Below are positions 1 through 8,868 of a stretch of 64,000 nt of DNA, piece by piece. The notes below the pieces were generated by a model. The model did not search any database and had not been told where the DNA came from. It saw nothing but the letters and a program-made list of their open reading frames with translations. Source of the DNA: Oscillospiraceae bacterium (GTDB lineage Bacteria > Bacillota > Clostridia > Oscillospirales > Oscillospiraceae). The stretch's first letter is position 1. Every line of letters begins with the position of its first letter. Made by a program: the position numbers and the translations under genes. The DNA lies in NCBI GenBank assembly GCA_902791215.1, contig CADAUZ010000005.1, positions 1-64,000 of the forward strand, read 5' to 3'.

Positions 1-1
1 G

Positions 2-274
2 GGCGGCATGACCAACTGCCAGAAGGAAATGGACAAGGCTGTCAAGTGCGGCTACTGGAACCTGTTCCGCTTCAACCCGGATGCAGAGAAGCCGTTCACG
101 CTCGACAGCAAGGAGCCTGCGGGCGGTTACCGCGAGTTCCTGATGAACGAGGCGCGCTACTCCAGACTTACTCGCGAGTTCCCGGAGAGAGCCGAGAGAC
201 TCTTTACCGCCAACGAGGAGGAAGCGAAGAAGCGCTACGAGCATCTCATGAAGCTCAAGGCCCTCTACGAATAA
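2..274 (+). CDS. nifJ: Pyruvate:ferredoxin oxidoreductase, C-terminal end (partial)
   Basis: This is the last 90 or so residues of a pyruvate:ferredoxin (flavodoxin) oxidoreductase, the iron-sulfur and thiamine-diphosphate enzyme that turns pyruvate and CoA into acetyl-CoA, CO2 and reduced ferredoxin in anaerobes. The frame is open to the left edge, so the start and catalytic domains lie outside the window. The segments GYWNLFRFNP and PFTLDSKEP followed by a charged helical tail are typical of the extreme C-terminus of this family as I know it. A strong intrinsic terminator follows the stop codon by about 20 bases, so this is the end of its transcript. The nature of the upstream part cannot be checked here. 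Confidence 0.85.
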   Translation, partial: GGMTNCQKEMDKAVKCGYWNLFRFNPDAEKPFTLDSKEPAGGYREFLMNEARYSRLTREFPERAERLFTANEEEAKKRYEHLMKLKALYE

Positions 275-296
275 TCCCGAAACAGCATAAATCTTC

Positions 297-327
297 GGGC
301 TTCGGCAACAATGCCGAAGCCCTTTTT
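297..327 (+). terminator. Rho-independent terminator after PFOR
   Basis: A perfect 11-bp stem (GGGCTTCGGCA with TGCCGAAGCCC) closes a 4-base loop and is followed by TTTTT. It lies 22 bases after the PFOR stop. Confidence 0.9.
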
Positions 328-395
328 GTATTGAAAACACCCCCGGTTCCGTGATGGAATCGGGGGTAAGTGCTTAGATTAGGGTTGCTTTACGC

Positions 396-1387
396 TCAGG
401 ATACGCGGGTAATCACAACGCCGTCACGGCTGCCGGGTACGGTATCGTCCCCGACTGTGAGAGTGAAGACTGCGCCGTTGCCTTCCCGAATCGTGTAGGT
501 GCCATACGGCAGCTCACCGATCCAGAACACGCCGGAGCTCTGGGAGGTCAGGTTAGTCAGCGTTTCCGTCGTTCCGTCCTGATGCTTTACCGTGTACGCC
601 GCTGTACCCGTGCCCTGGCAGACCGTGAAGCTGCGGCCGGACAGCGGCGTGTAGTCGTTGGCGCTGACCTTGCGCAGGATCACCTTGCGAAAGCCGCTTG
701 TGCCGTTCCAGTAGATGTAAGTGGGATGCTCGGTATCCGGTACATCCACCGCACCGGAGAGATAATCGCCGGTGTTGTTCTGCGCCGCCTCGTCGTCCCG
801 CGCGTTGCGGAAGGCGTGTAGCGTGGACTCTACGCGGTCGCCCAGCTCTGTTCTCACGTTATCCGCAAACAATGCGAACTGATGCTTGGACGGATAGTGA
901 TAATAGTCGCCGGGTTCGGAAACGTTTCCGTCAGCCCAGACCCAGATGGAACCTTCGGGCATTGACTTTGTGCTGTCTTCCGGATCGGTCAGGGCACCAC
1001 TGAGCACCAGAGTACGAAGCGGGTTGCGGTCGCTGTTATAGGCGATAGGCCCGTCGATCGTGCAATTCTTCAGCACCTTCAGCTTCAGGGCGGACACATC
1101 GGCTTTCTTTCCATCTTCATAGAAGAACGTTTCGGTTTGCGCGGCTTCAAAGCCCTCCGCCAGCTTCGCGTAGACCGCCGGGAAAAGCCTGGCCGTTCCT
1201 TCGCCTGTGGCGTCGTCGTCCTGCTCCCACAGGCTATGCCCCTGCGTATAGAGCAGCTTGTCCGATGCGTCCGTCAGCTTGCAGACAACCTCCTGGTTAT
1301 CAACGATGTAATAGCCATCCTCAGATGTTCCTTCGTCTGCGGCTCAAGAAACAGTTGACCGTTGGCCTCGGCGCGTATATACTCCAT
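396..1387 (-). pseudogene. Frameshifted copy of the C-terminus of the giant surface protein
   Basis: The sequence encodes a shorter relative of the last few hundred residues of the giant adhesin at 11217-25805. Shared segments include SIWVWAD, FRNAR, GDYLSG, KVILRKV, SGVFWIG and TLTVGDDT-GSRDGV near the end. A good ribosome site (AAAGGAGGC, 1397-1404) precedes an ATG at 1385-1387, giving MEYIRAEANGQLFLEPQTK. The frame then breaks near 1325-1345 and resumes as GTSEDGYYIVDNQEVVCKLT and onward to the stop at 396. No signal peptide is present, so even if repaired the product would start inside an adhesin. Like the giant protein it ends without LPXTG, SLH or membrane anchor. It could be a dead gene, a donor cassette for recombination, or carry a sequencing error at the shift. 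Confidence 0.65.
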
Positions 1388-1583
1388 CTTGAAGAGCCTC
1401 CTTTAGGGCGGAGTAATGCCTTTACCGGCATCCCACAGAAAAAGTGATTGACCCAAAATGATTTGAAAAGAAAAGACCAGGAAAGCTGCGGTTTTTTGCT
1501 TGCTTCTACGCCTGACAGACGGTATAATACGAGGTACAGAGAAGGTGCGTTCAAAAAAGATGCTTTCGGGAGGGGGTATGGCA

Positions 1584-3251
1584 ATGGCAATGAGCGTTTT
1601 TGTCGGCGGTGAGAATTTTGATGAGCTCCGCACCAGCGGGTGCTATTATGTGGATAAAACAGAGTTGCTTTATGAACTGAGGCAGGATTCAAAAAACAAA
1701 GTAACACTCTTTACCCGTCCCCGCCGTTTTGGAAAGACCCTGACCATGCGTATGATGGAAAGCTTCTTCGATATCCGGCGTGACAGCAGAGCAGTATTTG
1801 ATGGCCTTGCGATCATGAAGCATGAGGAGTTCTGCACCGAATGGATGAATCAGTACCCGGTGCTGTTCATCACGCTGAAGGATGCGGAGGGGCTGAACTT
1901 CCAAGGCGCTTATGGGATGCTGAGAAGCATTATCTCTGATTTGTGTGTTAAGCATTCTTATCTTGGTAGAAGCGAGAAAGCTGATTCTGACGATGCTGAA
2001 CGGTTCAAAAAGCTCAAAGCGAAAACAGCATCAGATGATGAAATCAAGGGGGCTCTGCTCCTTCTCACCCGCATGATGGCGGCCCACTACGGCAAGCCGG
2101 TGATCCTTTTGATCGACGAATACGATGTTCCTCTGGCAAAAGCCAATGAAGAGAAGGAAGCAGGGGAGCGATACTACGGGCAGATGCTGGATGTCATCCG
2201 CGGTATTATGAGCACGGCACTCAAGTCCAACGACTATTTGAAGTTCGCAGTTATAACCGGATGCCTGCGAATTGCTAAAGAGAGCATCTTCACCGGAGTA
2301 AATAATTTCAAATCCTATTCAGTTTTGGATGATAAGTTCAGCAAATATTTCGGCTTTACGCAGTCAGAGGTTGATGAATTGCTGAAAACAGCCGATTTGG
2401 AAGAGAAGCGCGATACCTTCCGGGAGTGGTACGATGGCTATATCTTTGGAAATGAGTATGTTTATTGCCCATGGGACGTGGTGAATTACACATCAGAGCT
2501 TTTATATAAGAAGACTGCCATGCCAAAAAACTACTGGGCCAATACCAGCGGCAACGGTATTATACGTGATTTTGCTGGGCACGATGACTTTGATGTTACA
2601 GATAAGTTTGAAACCCTGATGAACGGAGGAGCAATCGTTCAGACGATTTCAGATGAACTGACTTATGACAGCCTGCATGAAACCGAAGATAACCTCTGGA
2701 GTGTACTCCTGATGACCGGATATCTGACAAAGGCAGACCCAGAGGAAGACGGGAATACAGTATCTCTTCGCATTCCCAATGCGGAGATTGCCGATGTTTT
2801 CGAGACTGCGGTAGTAAGGCTGTTTCAGGAGAGGCTTGACAGGCGCAAACAGAGGGAACTCATGGATGCGTTCTGGAGCGGGGATGCTGATACGGCGACA
2901 AAGTTGGTATCTGATTTTCTGTTCGACACCATCAGCTTCCATGATTATCATGAGGATTATTACCATGCTTTCCTGACCGGAATTTTCATCGGCCTGGGTT
3001 ATGGCGTCAAGTCGAATCATGAGCAGGGGCTGGGCAGGACGGACATTACCCTGACGGATAAAAGAAACCGGCGAGCTCTTGTGATCGAGGCAAAGAAATC
3101 CGATTGTGAAGAGAATATGGAAAAGGATTGTAATGACACACTGAAACAGATTGTAGAGAAGAAATATGCAGAAGCTCTAAAAGGCTACAGACAGATTGAA
3201 TGCTATGGCATTGCTTTCTTCCAAAAGAGCGCTTTAGTGAAGAAACTATAG
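1584..3251 (+). CDS. AAA-ATPase-like protein with PD-(D/E)XK nuclease-type C-terminus
   Basis: The protein of about 555 residues belongs to the large AAA-ATPase-like (PF09820) plus PDDEXK_9 (PF08011) family, common in many copies in gut anaerobes. Its function is not established; a nuclease or mobile-element role is usually suggested. Seen here are the P-loop region TRPRRFGKTLTM near the N-terminus, a Walker B segment VILLIDEYDVPL in the middle, and the C-terminal nuclease-like pattern TDITLTDKRNRRALVIEAKK with the D...ExK arrangement. Three in-frame ATGs (1578, 1584, 1590) follow the ribosome site GGGAGGGGG at 1568-1576; 1584 gives the best spacing. It stands alone, with its own terminator downstream and a frameshifted adhesin fragment diverging upstream. 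Confidence 0.8.
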   Translation: MAMSVFVGGENFDELRTSGCYYVDKTELLYELRQDSKNKVTLFTRPRRFGKTLTMRMMESFFDIRRDSRAVFDGLAIMKHEEFCTEWMNQYPVLFITLKDAEGLNFQGAYGMLRSIISDLCVKHSYLGRSEKADSDDAERFKKLKAKTASDDEIKGALLLLTRMMAAHYGKPVILLIDEYDVPLAKANEEKEAGERYYGQMLDVIRGIMSTALKSNDYLKFAVITGCLRIAKESIFTGVNNFKSYSVLDDKFSKYFGFTQSEVDELLKTADLEEKRDTFREWYDGYIFGNEYVYCPWDVVNYTSELLYKKTAMPKNYWANTSGNGIIRDFAGHDDFDVTDKFETLMNGGAIVQTISDELTYDSLHETEDNLWSVLLMTGYLTKADPEEDGNTVSLRIPNAEIADVFETAVVRLFQERLDRRKQRELMDAFWSGDADTATKLVSDFLFDTISFHDYHEDYYHAFLTGIFIGLGYGVKSNHEQGLGRTDITLTDKRNRRALVIEAKKSDCEENMEKDCNDTLKQIVEKKYAEALKGYRQIECYGIAFFQKSALVKKL

Positions 3252-3259
3252 TCTATAAG

Positions 3260-3330
3260 CAGCCCACTGTGCAGTTATCCAACCGAGGAAATTTTTCCAA
3301 GTTGGAAAGCGGCATAGTGGGCTGTTTTTT
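3260..3330 (+). terminator. Terminator after the AAA-ATPase-like gene
   Basis: CAGCCCACT (3260-3268) pairs with AGTGGGCTG (3316-3324) and is followed by TTTTTT. The enclosed sequence can form a second small stem (CCAAC with GTTGG). Confidence 0.75.
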
Positions 3331-3622
3331 GTTTTCACCCGCACATACAGCATAAAAACTACAAGCCTCCAGAGTAGAAGTACAAAGTAAAAAGAATAAA
3401 CCAACATTTACTTTTTTTGCTCAAAATCCACCCGAAATTCACTTGAATAGTTCAAAAGGCCAAAAGCCAATCCTCGGCGGTAGAAGTCCTCAAACAACGA
3501 AAAAACACCGCTTAGAAAGTTCTTAAAAGGCGCAAGAAAAGCGCTTAATAAGAACAATCAAGAGACGTAAAACTGCCTTTTCGGCGCAATATGAGATACC
3601 CTATCCTCGGCGGCCATAGTGG
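3331..3622. other. Gap without a gene
   Basis: This is an A-rich stretch with no supportable coding region. The short string ATCCTCGGCGG occurs twice (about 3470 and 3603), and a loose inverted repeat around TTCTTA/TAAGAA lies near 3520-3560. I see no promoter or RNA gene. Confidence 0.4.
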
Positions 3623-4630
3623 GTGGACTTCCACTGGGGTGACTATATATATAATATGGAAGGCGAGGGCGAAATCACCCTCTCGTCCCTTCTGGAAAAG
3701 CTCGGCGTGACGGAGATCACCGCCGCCGACGTGACGGGTGTCAGCTTCACCAATCCTGATTACATAGAAATCGAGCAGCTTGACTCCGACTGGCTGCTCC
3801 GGTCCCTTGCGCCCTTCAACACCGAAGAGGCGCTGGTTCTCACGCTCAAAAACGGTGAGACAGTGACGATCAAGGTCACGGACGAGGGGGAAACGGTTAC
3901 TGCGCCTACACCGATTGAAGGGCTTGTCTACGACGGCGAGGAAAAAGCTCTGATCACGGCAGGAAGCACCACAGACGGTACTTTTTACTACGCAATTGGT
4001 TCCAACGCAGAAGTTGCCCCAGAGGACAACACTGAAGCAATAACAAACTGGAGCACAGAAATTCCAAAAGCCACGAATGCCGGGGATTACTATGTTTGGT
4101 ATAAGCTGATCGACAACGACAGTATTATTGTTTCTGAACAGAGTCTGACAGTAACTATCAGCCCTGCAACACATAACCTAAAGGTTACCATGAACGCAGG
4201 AGAATTTGACACTTCAACCAATACGATCAGCTATACTGTGGTTGTGGAGGCTGAAGGTGATTCCTTCTTTGGCGAGACGGATCATCCTGTTACAATCTCA
4301 ACCACCTCTGCGGATCTGACCTTTGACTCAGGCAGCTACACCTATGCCCACAAAGAAGGCTCGGATCATAACCAGGAAAGCCAGGTAAATGAGACGCCTG
4401 TTTCAGCGAATACTGAGACACTATTCACCGCCTCCTCACTCACTGTCTCACATATGTATGACGGTGACGTCATCACTCTGACTTATACAGCCAAGGTCGA
4501 CAACGCGGTTTATAACGCTTCAGAGAACGCGACTCAAGTAGTCAACACTGCCGCAATTACCTGGGAGCAATCTGAAAACCCGAATATTGTTATCATACCA
4601 CATGATATGCCCGGTGAAAAGCACTATTGA
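3623..4630 (+). pseudogene. Orphan fragment of a large secreted surface protein
   Basis: An open frame of about 335 codons begins at a weak GTG with no ribosome site and no signal peptide. Its first 90 residues (WGDYIYNMEGEGEITLSSLL and following) and the next module (EEKALITAGSTTDGTFYYAI, GDYYVWYKL) are recognisable pieces of the very large adhesins of gut Clostridia. In intact proteins these lie far inside the chain. The frame ends at 4630, but another frame runs on (DMIAEMPSGFEKKEETENEQ) up to the MITE-like element at 4689. The most economical reading is a broken internal part of an adhesin gene. A translated protein is not excluded but would be cytoplasmic. Confidence 0.5.
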
Positions 4631-4688
4631 TATGATCGCCGAGATGCCGTCCGGCTTTGAAAAGAAGGAGGAAACAGAAAATGAGCAA

Positions 4689-4993
4689 CTAATACTTCCC
4701 ACTTGATTTTTGCAGGGAAACGCCCTGTATATCGCACAGAATAGATTTCAAATAGAATTATGCAGCTATGTTTCCCCAAAATATGGCTGTAACGCATTCT
4801 GGATCTGCTCCGGTAACCGACTCATGAAACTGGCTGGCATATATCTCCTTTGGTATTTTGTTTGATTGGTAGCTACATTATACTACAAAATGAAGAAATA
4901 TGCTATTTTTTATATAAAAATAGTTCTGAAATTTAGAGATTTGCAATAGTATTCAAAAACATTTCTCACGAATTCACAAGTGGGAAGTATTAG
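4689..4993. mobile_element. MITE-like element with perfect 17-bp terminal inverted repeats
   Basis: CTAATACTTCCCACTTG at 4689-4705 is repeated exactly in inverse orientation (CAAGTGGGAAGTATTAG) at 4977-4993, enclosing about 270 bases of AT-rich sequence without an open frame. The size and perfect ends fit a miniature inverted-repeat element or a deleted insertion sequence. I see no clear target duplication. It follows directly on the decayed reading frames ending near 4688. The parent transposase family is not recognised. Confidence 0.55.
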
Positions 4994-5109
4994 ATATTTA
5001 TCTGATATCAGTTTTTTCTTCTCAGTCGTCCCGATCGAACCAGTCGTCAAAATCATGGTCGTACATGTCGTCCCAACCCGATACAAAACGCTTGCAGGAA
5101 CTGCTCACC

Positions 5110-5352
5110 CCATGATATACTGACTGCTGTGACGCTCCTGAGCCCGGGTGTATGTGCATCTGCGGAGAAGAACGGCCTCCGCTATTGGGAGGAAAAAGGC
5201 TTGGACAGCTTCAGACCGGACACCATCGTCTAAATTAAGAAGCCTGCTGTGTTTCTGGATGCGGAGCCTGACGCAGAGTACGGGATCGTCAGCATAGACA
5301 AGATGACTGCCAGCACGCCGGGGATAAAACAGCGACAGCATGTTCACAAAAA
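5110..5352 (+). pseudogene. Decayed coding fragment with in-frame stop
   Basis: One frame reads TLLSPGVCASAEKNGLRYWE, continues to RPDTIV, meets a TAA at about 5230, then continues in the same frame as KKPAVFLDAEPDAEYGIVSI and on to a stop near 5352. The coding-like composition on both sides of one stop suggests a nonsense-mutated remnant. Just upstream, on the minus strand at about 5021-5100, another short acidic tail (YDHDFDDWFDRDD) looks like the end of a different lost gene. I do not recognise either family. Confidence 0.3.
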
Positions 5353-5373
5353 ATCATAACGGAGGATTCTATC

Positions 5374-7254
5374 ATGCAGAAAAGGTTCCTTTCCCTGTTT
5401 CTGACCTTTCTAATGCTGTTCTCTCTCTGCAACATTTCAGCAAGGGGTGAGAATGACAATACCTGCGGGCTCAATGACATGGAAAATGCTTCTGCTGCCC
5501 AGACACAGCAGGGGCAGCTGAAAGTGGAGGATTTCTACCCGGTCCTGCGTGAAAGCTATGTGGGTACCCCTGTTCCCAAGCCGAACGGAACCAAACGGCT
5601 GGCGCGTGTCGTGATGGAGCAGAATGCAACTGAACTTCCGGTGATCGCGGAGCTTGCCTATGCGCCGGACGGCACGCTTGCCGGGGTCGTGACCTCTTTT
5701 GACGCCGCTGGGATCTATGACGACTGGGATCGGGATGCTGAAACCAAAACCGACGACCGGGGCCGCCTGATTTATGATGCGGACCCGACTCGCTGGGGCG
5801 GCGTCTACACTTATGCATACGCAGAGGATGGCCAGTCCTATACGCGCACCATCACACGGGCAGACGGCACGTCTGAACGGACCTTCTCTCTTGCTGATCT
5901 GCAGATTCAGGATCTTGTAAAAAAAGAACCAGGCTACGGCAAACCTTTGACATATGATGAAGAAGGACTCGTGATGAGCGCCAGCAAAGGCTACACCATG
6001 GATAACGCCGGAAATCTTGTGGAAATGACGGAGGAGTATCCCGCCTACCACTGGGAGACAGGAGTTACAACCCGGAACTCCATGAGCACAGAGCGTGTGG
6101 TGAATGCAACTGTTCTTAAAAGAACTGTTGTCCGGTCATACGGCAGCCCATTTGATGATGATTTTCTGATCTTCGACAGAGATGGTTACCTTGTTTCTTA
6201 TGTTCCCCTGACCACATTTGACGTTGTCTACGATTATTTCTATGAGGAACCGGAGCTCGTTACACCCGCACCTGTGGAGGAACTGACTGAGGCGGAGCGT
6301 TACGCGAAGGCCGAGGCTCTGATGGCCTCCGGTGACAAAGCTCACGCGGCTATGGTCTTTGGCGCCCTCGGAGAATACAAAGACTCGAAGGATCGCAGCT
6401 TTGCGCTGTGGCGGGAGATCATACTTCCGTGCACGCTCTCCGCCGGCGCATACAATACGGTCGGAATCCGCACTGACGGTACGGCGGTGTCTACAGTGTT
6501 CAAAGGAAACAACAGTGATAATTTTGGCCAGTGCAATCTCAGAGGCTGGACAGACATGGTATCAATCAACGCCAGTGACAATCAGACAGTTGGCGTGAGA
6601 GAGGACGGGACTGTGCTTGCTGTTGGCGAGAACGACTGCGGGCAGTGCAATGTCAGCGGCTGGACGGATATTGTGGCGGCAGCTACGGGCTACAAGCATA
6701 CGGTAGGGCTGAAGGCAAACGGCACTGTTACCTTCACCGGACAAGATTTCTGGGGAGACAGCAAAGTTCAGAATATGACCGATATCGTTTCGATTGCAAC
6801 AGGTTGCTATCACGTAGTTGGTCTGAAATCGGACGGCACGGTTGTCGTTGTAGGAAGCAACAATTACGGTCAGGGCGAGGTTAAGGGCTGGACAGACATT
6901 GTGGCAATCACGGCGGCGGGCAATACGACATTTGGCCTGAAATCGGACGGCACGTTTATGGCATGTGGCGAAAACCTCGGCAATTATAGTAATTGGACAG
7001 AAATGATGGCAATTGACGGAAGCGCTCGTCATGTAGTCGGTTTGAAATTGGACGGCACGGTTCTCGCCACAGGCGTAGAAGCGTTTCATGACAACGAGGT
7101 CGGCGATTGGACAGATATCGTGGCAATTGCCGCGGGAGACTTTCATACAGTCGGGATGAAATCGGACGGTACGTTTGTCGCCATTGGAAACAACAGCTAC
7201 GGCGGTCAGTGCAATATTACCGACTGGACGGACATCCGCCGTCCCGGCACATAA
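5374..7254 (+). CDS. Secreted RCC1-repeat (beta-propeller) protein
   Basis: A protein of 626 residues starts at an ATG 8 bases after GGAGG (5361-5365). Residues 1-25 form a signal peptide (MQKRFLSLFLTFLMLFSLCN). A middle region to about residue 300 contains sugar-or-YD-type text such as YAYAEDGQSYTRTITRADGT and has no family I can name. From about residue 345 to the end there are about seven repeats of the form T-VGLKSDGTVVVVGSNNYGQ...WTDIVAI, the RCC1 pattern, which in known proteins folds into a seven-bladed propeller. Such exported RCC1 proteins are common in gut Firmicutes and are assumed to bind ligands or partners at the cell surface; the role here is unknown. No wall-anchor motif is seen. 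A weak terminator-like hairpin follows. Confidence 0.8.
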   Translation: MQKRFLSLFLTFLMLFSLCNISARGENDNTCGLNDMENASAAQTQQGQLKVEDFYPVLRESYVGTPVPKPNGTKRLARVVMEQNATELPVIAELAYAPDGTLAGVVTSFDAAGIYDDWDRDAETKTDDRGRLIYDADPTRWGGVYTYAYAEDGQSYTRTITRADGTSERTFSLADLQIQDLVKKEPGYGKPLTYDEEGLVMSASKGYTMDNAGNLVEMTEEYPAYHWETGVTTRNSMSTERVVNATVLKRTVVRSYGSPFDDDFLIFDRDGYLVSYVPLTTFDVVYDYFYEEPELVTPAPVEELTEAERYAKAEALMASGDKAHAAMVFGALGEYKDSKDRSFALWREIILPCTLSAGAYNTVGIRTDGTAVSTVFKGNNSDNFGQCNLRGWTDMVSINASDNQTVGVREDGTVLAVGENDCGQCNVSGWTDIVAAATGYKHTVGLKANGTVTFTGQDFWGDSKVQNMTDIVSIATGCYHVVGLKSDGTVVVVGSNNYGQGEVKGWTDIVAITAAGNTTFGLKSDGTFMACGENLGNYSNWTEMMAIDGSARHVVGLKLDGTVLATGVEAFHDNEVGDWTDIVAIAAGDFHTVGMKSDGTFVAIGNNSYGGQCNITDWTDIRRPGT

Positions 7255-7282
7255 TCTTCTTATTTTTCATTGTTTTTAAAGA

Positions 7283-7312
7283 ATCACCCGGAGATCAGCA
7301 TCCCCGGGTGAT
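7283..7312 (+). terminator. Terminator-like hairpin after the RCC1 gene
   Basis: ATCACCCGG (7283-7291) pairs with CCGGGTGAT (7304-7312) and is followed by CTCTCTATTCT, a weak U-tract. It lies between this gene and a convergent holin remnant. Confidence 0.45.
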
Positions 7313-7316
7313 CTCT

Positions 7317-7520
7317 CTATTCTACCTTTTCTTCCCCGATCTCCGTTTCCGGTTCGCCACCCTCCTGCAACTTGTCAATCGCTTCCTTATACTGATCGAC
7401 TCTTGCCTTGAACCACTTCGGCATAGGAGCGCCGAGGCGTCCGCAGTTCTCGATGATGCTGCCGACCTCCGTCAGGATATGCCACAGCAGCACAATCGGG
7501 GTCAGCATCGGGCCAGACAA
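7317..7520 (-). pseudogene. Truncated phage-type holin (C-terminal remnant)
   Basis: About 65 codons remain of a toxin-secretion/phage-lysis holin. The segments IVLLWHILTEVGSIIENCGR and LGAPMPKWFK followed by a short charged tail match the C-terminal part of that family as I know it. The N-terminal transmembrane helices are missing; the upstream bases belong to the divergent HU promoter. The frame opens at a TTG with no ribosome site. It is probably what is left of a prophage lysis cassette, and no endolysin or other phage gene is nearby. Confidence 0.55.
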
Positions 7521-7549
7521 CCTATATCAAACGATTTTGCTTTCATCTC

Positions 7550-7578
7550 TTTACGCTCTGCATACAATCTGTTATAAT
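7550..7578 (+). promoter_or_regulatory. Sigma-A promoter for the HU gene
   Basis: The -10 is TATAAT (7573-7578) with a weak -35, TTTACG (7550-7555), at 17-base spacing. It lies 37 bases before the HU start. Confidence 0.6.
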
Positions 7579-7614
7579 CGTTTCTACCATTTCACAGATA
7601 AGGAGCCAATGATC

Positions 7615-7887
7615 ATGAATAAAACCGAACTCGTAAAGAAAGTCGCGGAAGAGAACGGCCTTACGCAGAAAGCTACCGCCGCGGTTGTCGATTCCGTCCT
7701 TAACACCATCATGAATTCCCTCGCCGCTCGTGAGCCTGTCTCTCTTTTGGGATTCGGCACCTTCACTTGCAGACACCGCGATGAGAGAACCGGTATAAAC
7801 CCGGCAACAGGTGAAGAGATGACCTTTGCGGCATCCAACACTCCGATCTTAAAACCGTCTAAGGCTTTTAAGGAAATGGTGAATTGA
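7615..7887 (+). CDS. hup: HU-family DNA-binding protein
   Basis: This 90-residue histone-like protein bends and compacts DNA as a dimer. It has the usual start MNKTELVKKVAEENGLTQK, the central LLGFGTFTCRHRDERTGINP with the conserved arm, and NPATGEEMTFAASNTPILKP before the C-terminal helix. Length and motif order are normal. The ATG at 7615 follows AAGGAG (7600-7605) with 9-base spacing; an ATG two codons earlier is possible. It has its own promoter, and a long imperfect hairpin follows 29 bases after the stop. The gene is flanked by decayed mobile sequences, so it may be an accessory HU rather than the main chromosomal copy. Confidence 0.93.
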   Translation: MNKTELVKKVAEENGLTQKATAAVVDSVLNTIMNSLAAREPVSLLGFGTFTCRHRDERTGINPATGEEMTFAASNTPILKPSKAFKEMVN

Positions 7888-7915
7888 TCACGGCATCCAG
7901 GGCATCATCAGGACA

Positions 7916-7974
7916 ATATGCTCCCTCTATGAGAGATAGTGTAAAAATCACTGTCAATCATGGAGGGAGCATAT
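7916..7974. repeat. Long near-perfect hairpin downstream of HU
   Basis: ATATGCTCCCTC (7916-7927) pairs with GAGGGAGCATAT (7963-7974), and pairing continues inward with few mismatches to a 7-base loop TAAAAAT. No U-tract follows, so it is not a standard terminator. It may be the residue of an insertion-sequence end or a palindromic mobile element. The bases from 7975 to 8098 hold no gene I can support. Confidence 0.5.
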
Positions 7975-8098
7975 CAGAATTGGTGGTGTCCTTTTCACAT
8001 TCCAGCGTTGCTGAAGTTCACGCGGCAGTGAAACACACGCGCTCTCCCAGCGGGGTGGGTCATATTCAGAATGGAGCTGATCCTGTGGAGGTCAAATA

Positions 8099-8689
8099 AT
8101 GCGTAGACCAAAAGATATCACCGGGCAGCACTTTGGTCACCTAACGGCGTTATATAATACTGGTGAGAAGAAAAGCAACTTTTACGTTTGGCATTGCGTC
8201 TGTGACTGCGGGAAGGAGAAGGATGTGCCTATCGGCTGTCTCACATCTGGCAATACGACCTCCTGTGGTTGTGCCAAAACCGGAATACACACGAAAGACA
8301 ATACAGGTCAGACATTTGGCCAGTTGACGGCTCTGTACCCGACCGAAGAAAGGAGCGGTTCCGCCGGTGTCTGGCACTGTAGATGTGCTTGCGGCGGTGA
8401 GAAGGATGTGCCTATCAAGTATCTCATATTGGGCAGAACGACCTCCTGCGGCTACGCGAAATTGAAATCGCACCCGAAAAATATCGCTGGTCAGACGTTC
8501 GACGATCTGACAGCCATTGAACCAACTGAGCGACGTGACCACCGTAGTGTCATATGGAAATGCCGCTGCGTCTGTGGGAATGAGGTTGAAGTTTCTTTGC
8601 ACCGTCTGCGGGCGGGAACGGTAAAGGACTGCGGATGCAGGAGACAGCTACGCAGACCAGAAGCTGACCCCTTTCTATCCGAGCGGTGA
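8099..8689 (+). CDS. Protein of three Cys-rich (zinc-ribbon-like) repeats
   Basis: A 196-residue protein made of three tandem units, each reading roughly D-TGQ-FG-LTALY-T, then WHCRCACGGEKDVPI and ending SCGC. Each unit carries a CxCxCG group and a later CGC group, so each probably folds around a metal ion. Units start near residues 5, 69 and 134. The same motif is known from phage and mobile-element proteins, sometimes beside HNH or AP2 domains, but its function is not established. The second unit has SCGY in place of SCGC. Past the stop, in another frame at about 8637-8755, a fourth unit is readable (KLTPFYPSGERRGSAVIW), interrupted by a stop. The ATG follows GGAGG by about 10 bases. A relative lies at 10477-11025. 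Confidence 0.65.
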   Translation: MRRPKDITGQHFGHLTALYNTGEKKSNFYVWHCVCDCGKEKDVPIGCLTSGNTTSCGCAKTGIHTKDNTGQTFGQLTALYPTEERSGSAGVWHCRCACGGEKDVPIKYLILGRTTSCGYAKLKSHPKNIAGQTFDDLTAIEPTERRDHRSVIWKCRCVCGNEVEVSLHRLRAGTVKDCGCRRQLRRPEADPFLSER

Positions 8690-8755
8690 GAGGAGAGGTT
8701 CCGCCGTCATTTGGCTTTAGCGCTGCTCACGCGGCGATGAAAATCCACCTGACGC
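8637..8755 (+). pseudogene. Decayed fourth Cys-rich repeat
   Basis: Shifted from the frame of the preceding gene, this stretch reads DQKLTPFYPSGERRGSAVIW, then a TAG, then RCSRGDEN. It matches the repeat pattern of the gene just before it. A frameshift near 8630 and a nonsense codon have cut the gene short by one repeat. Confidence 0.55.
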
Positions 8756-8793
8756 GAGTCTCTGCCTGTTGATTTCCGGATTTCCCGCGTTTC

Positions 8794-8822
8794 TTGAATT
8801 TGGCCCGACATTGTGCTAAAAT
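8794..8822 (+). promoter_or_regulatory. Promoter of the FMN-binding gene
   Basis: TTGAAT (8794-8799) and TAAAAT (8817-8822) are 17 bases apart, 47 bases upstream of the start at 8869. TATAAT at 8822-8827 is an alternative -10. Confidence 0.65.
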
Positions 8823-8868
8823 ATAATTGTTCGGATAGCAAAATTCGCCTGTAGGAGGGAAATTTCCC

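Noticed and set aside
7884-8099. A 71-codon plus-strand frame between HU and the Cys-rich repeat gene
   Set aside because: It is translated from a hairpin and unremarkable sequence, has no ribosome site and no recognisable domain.
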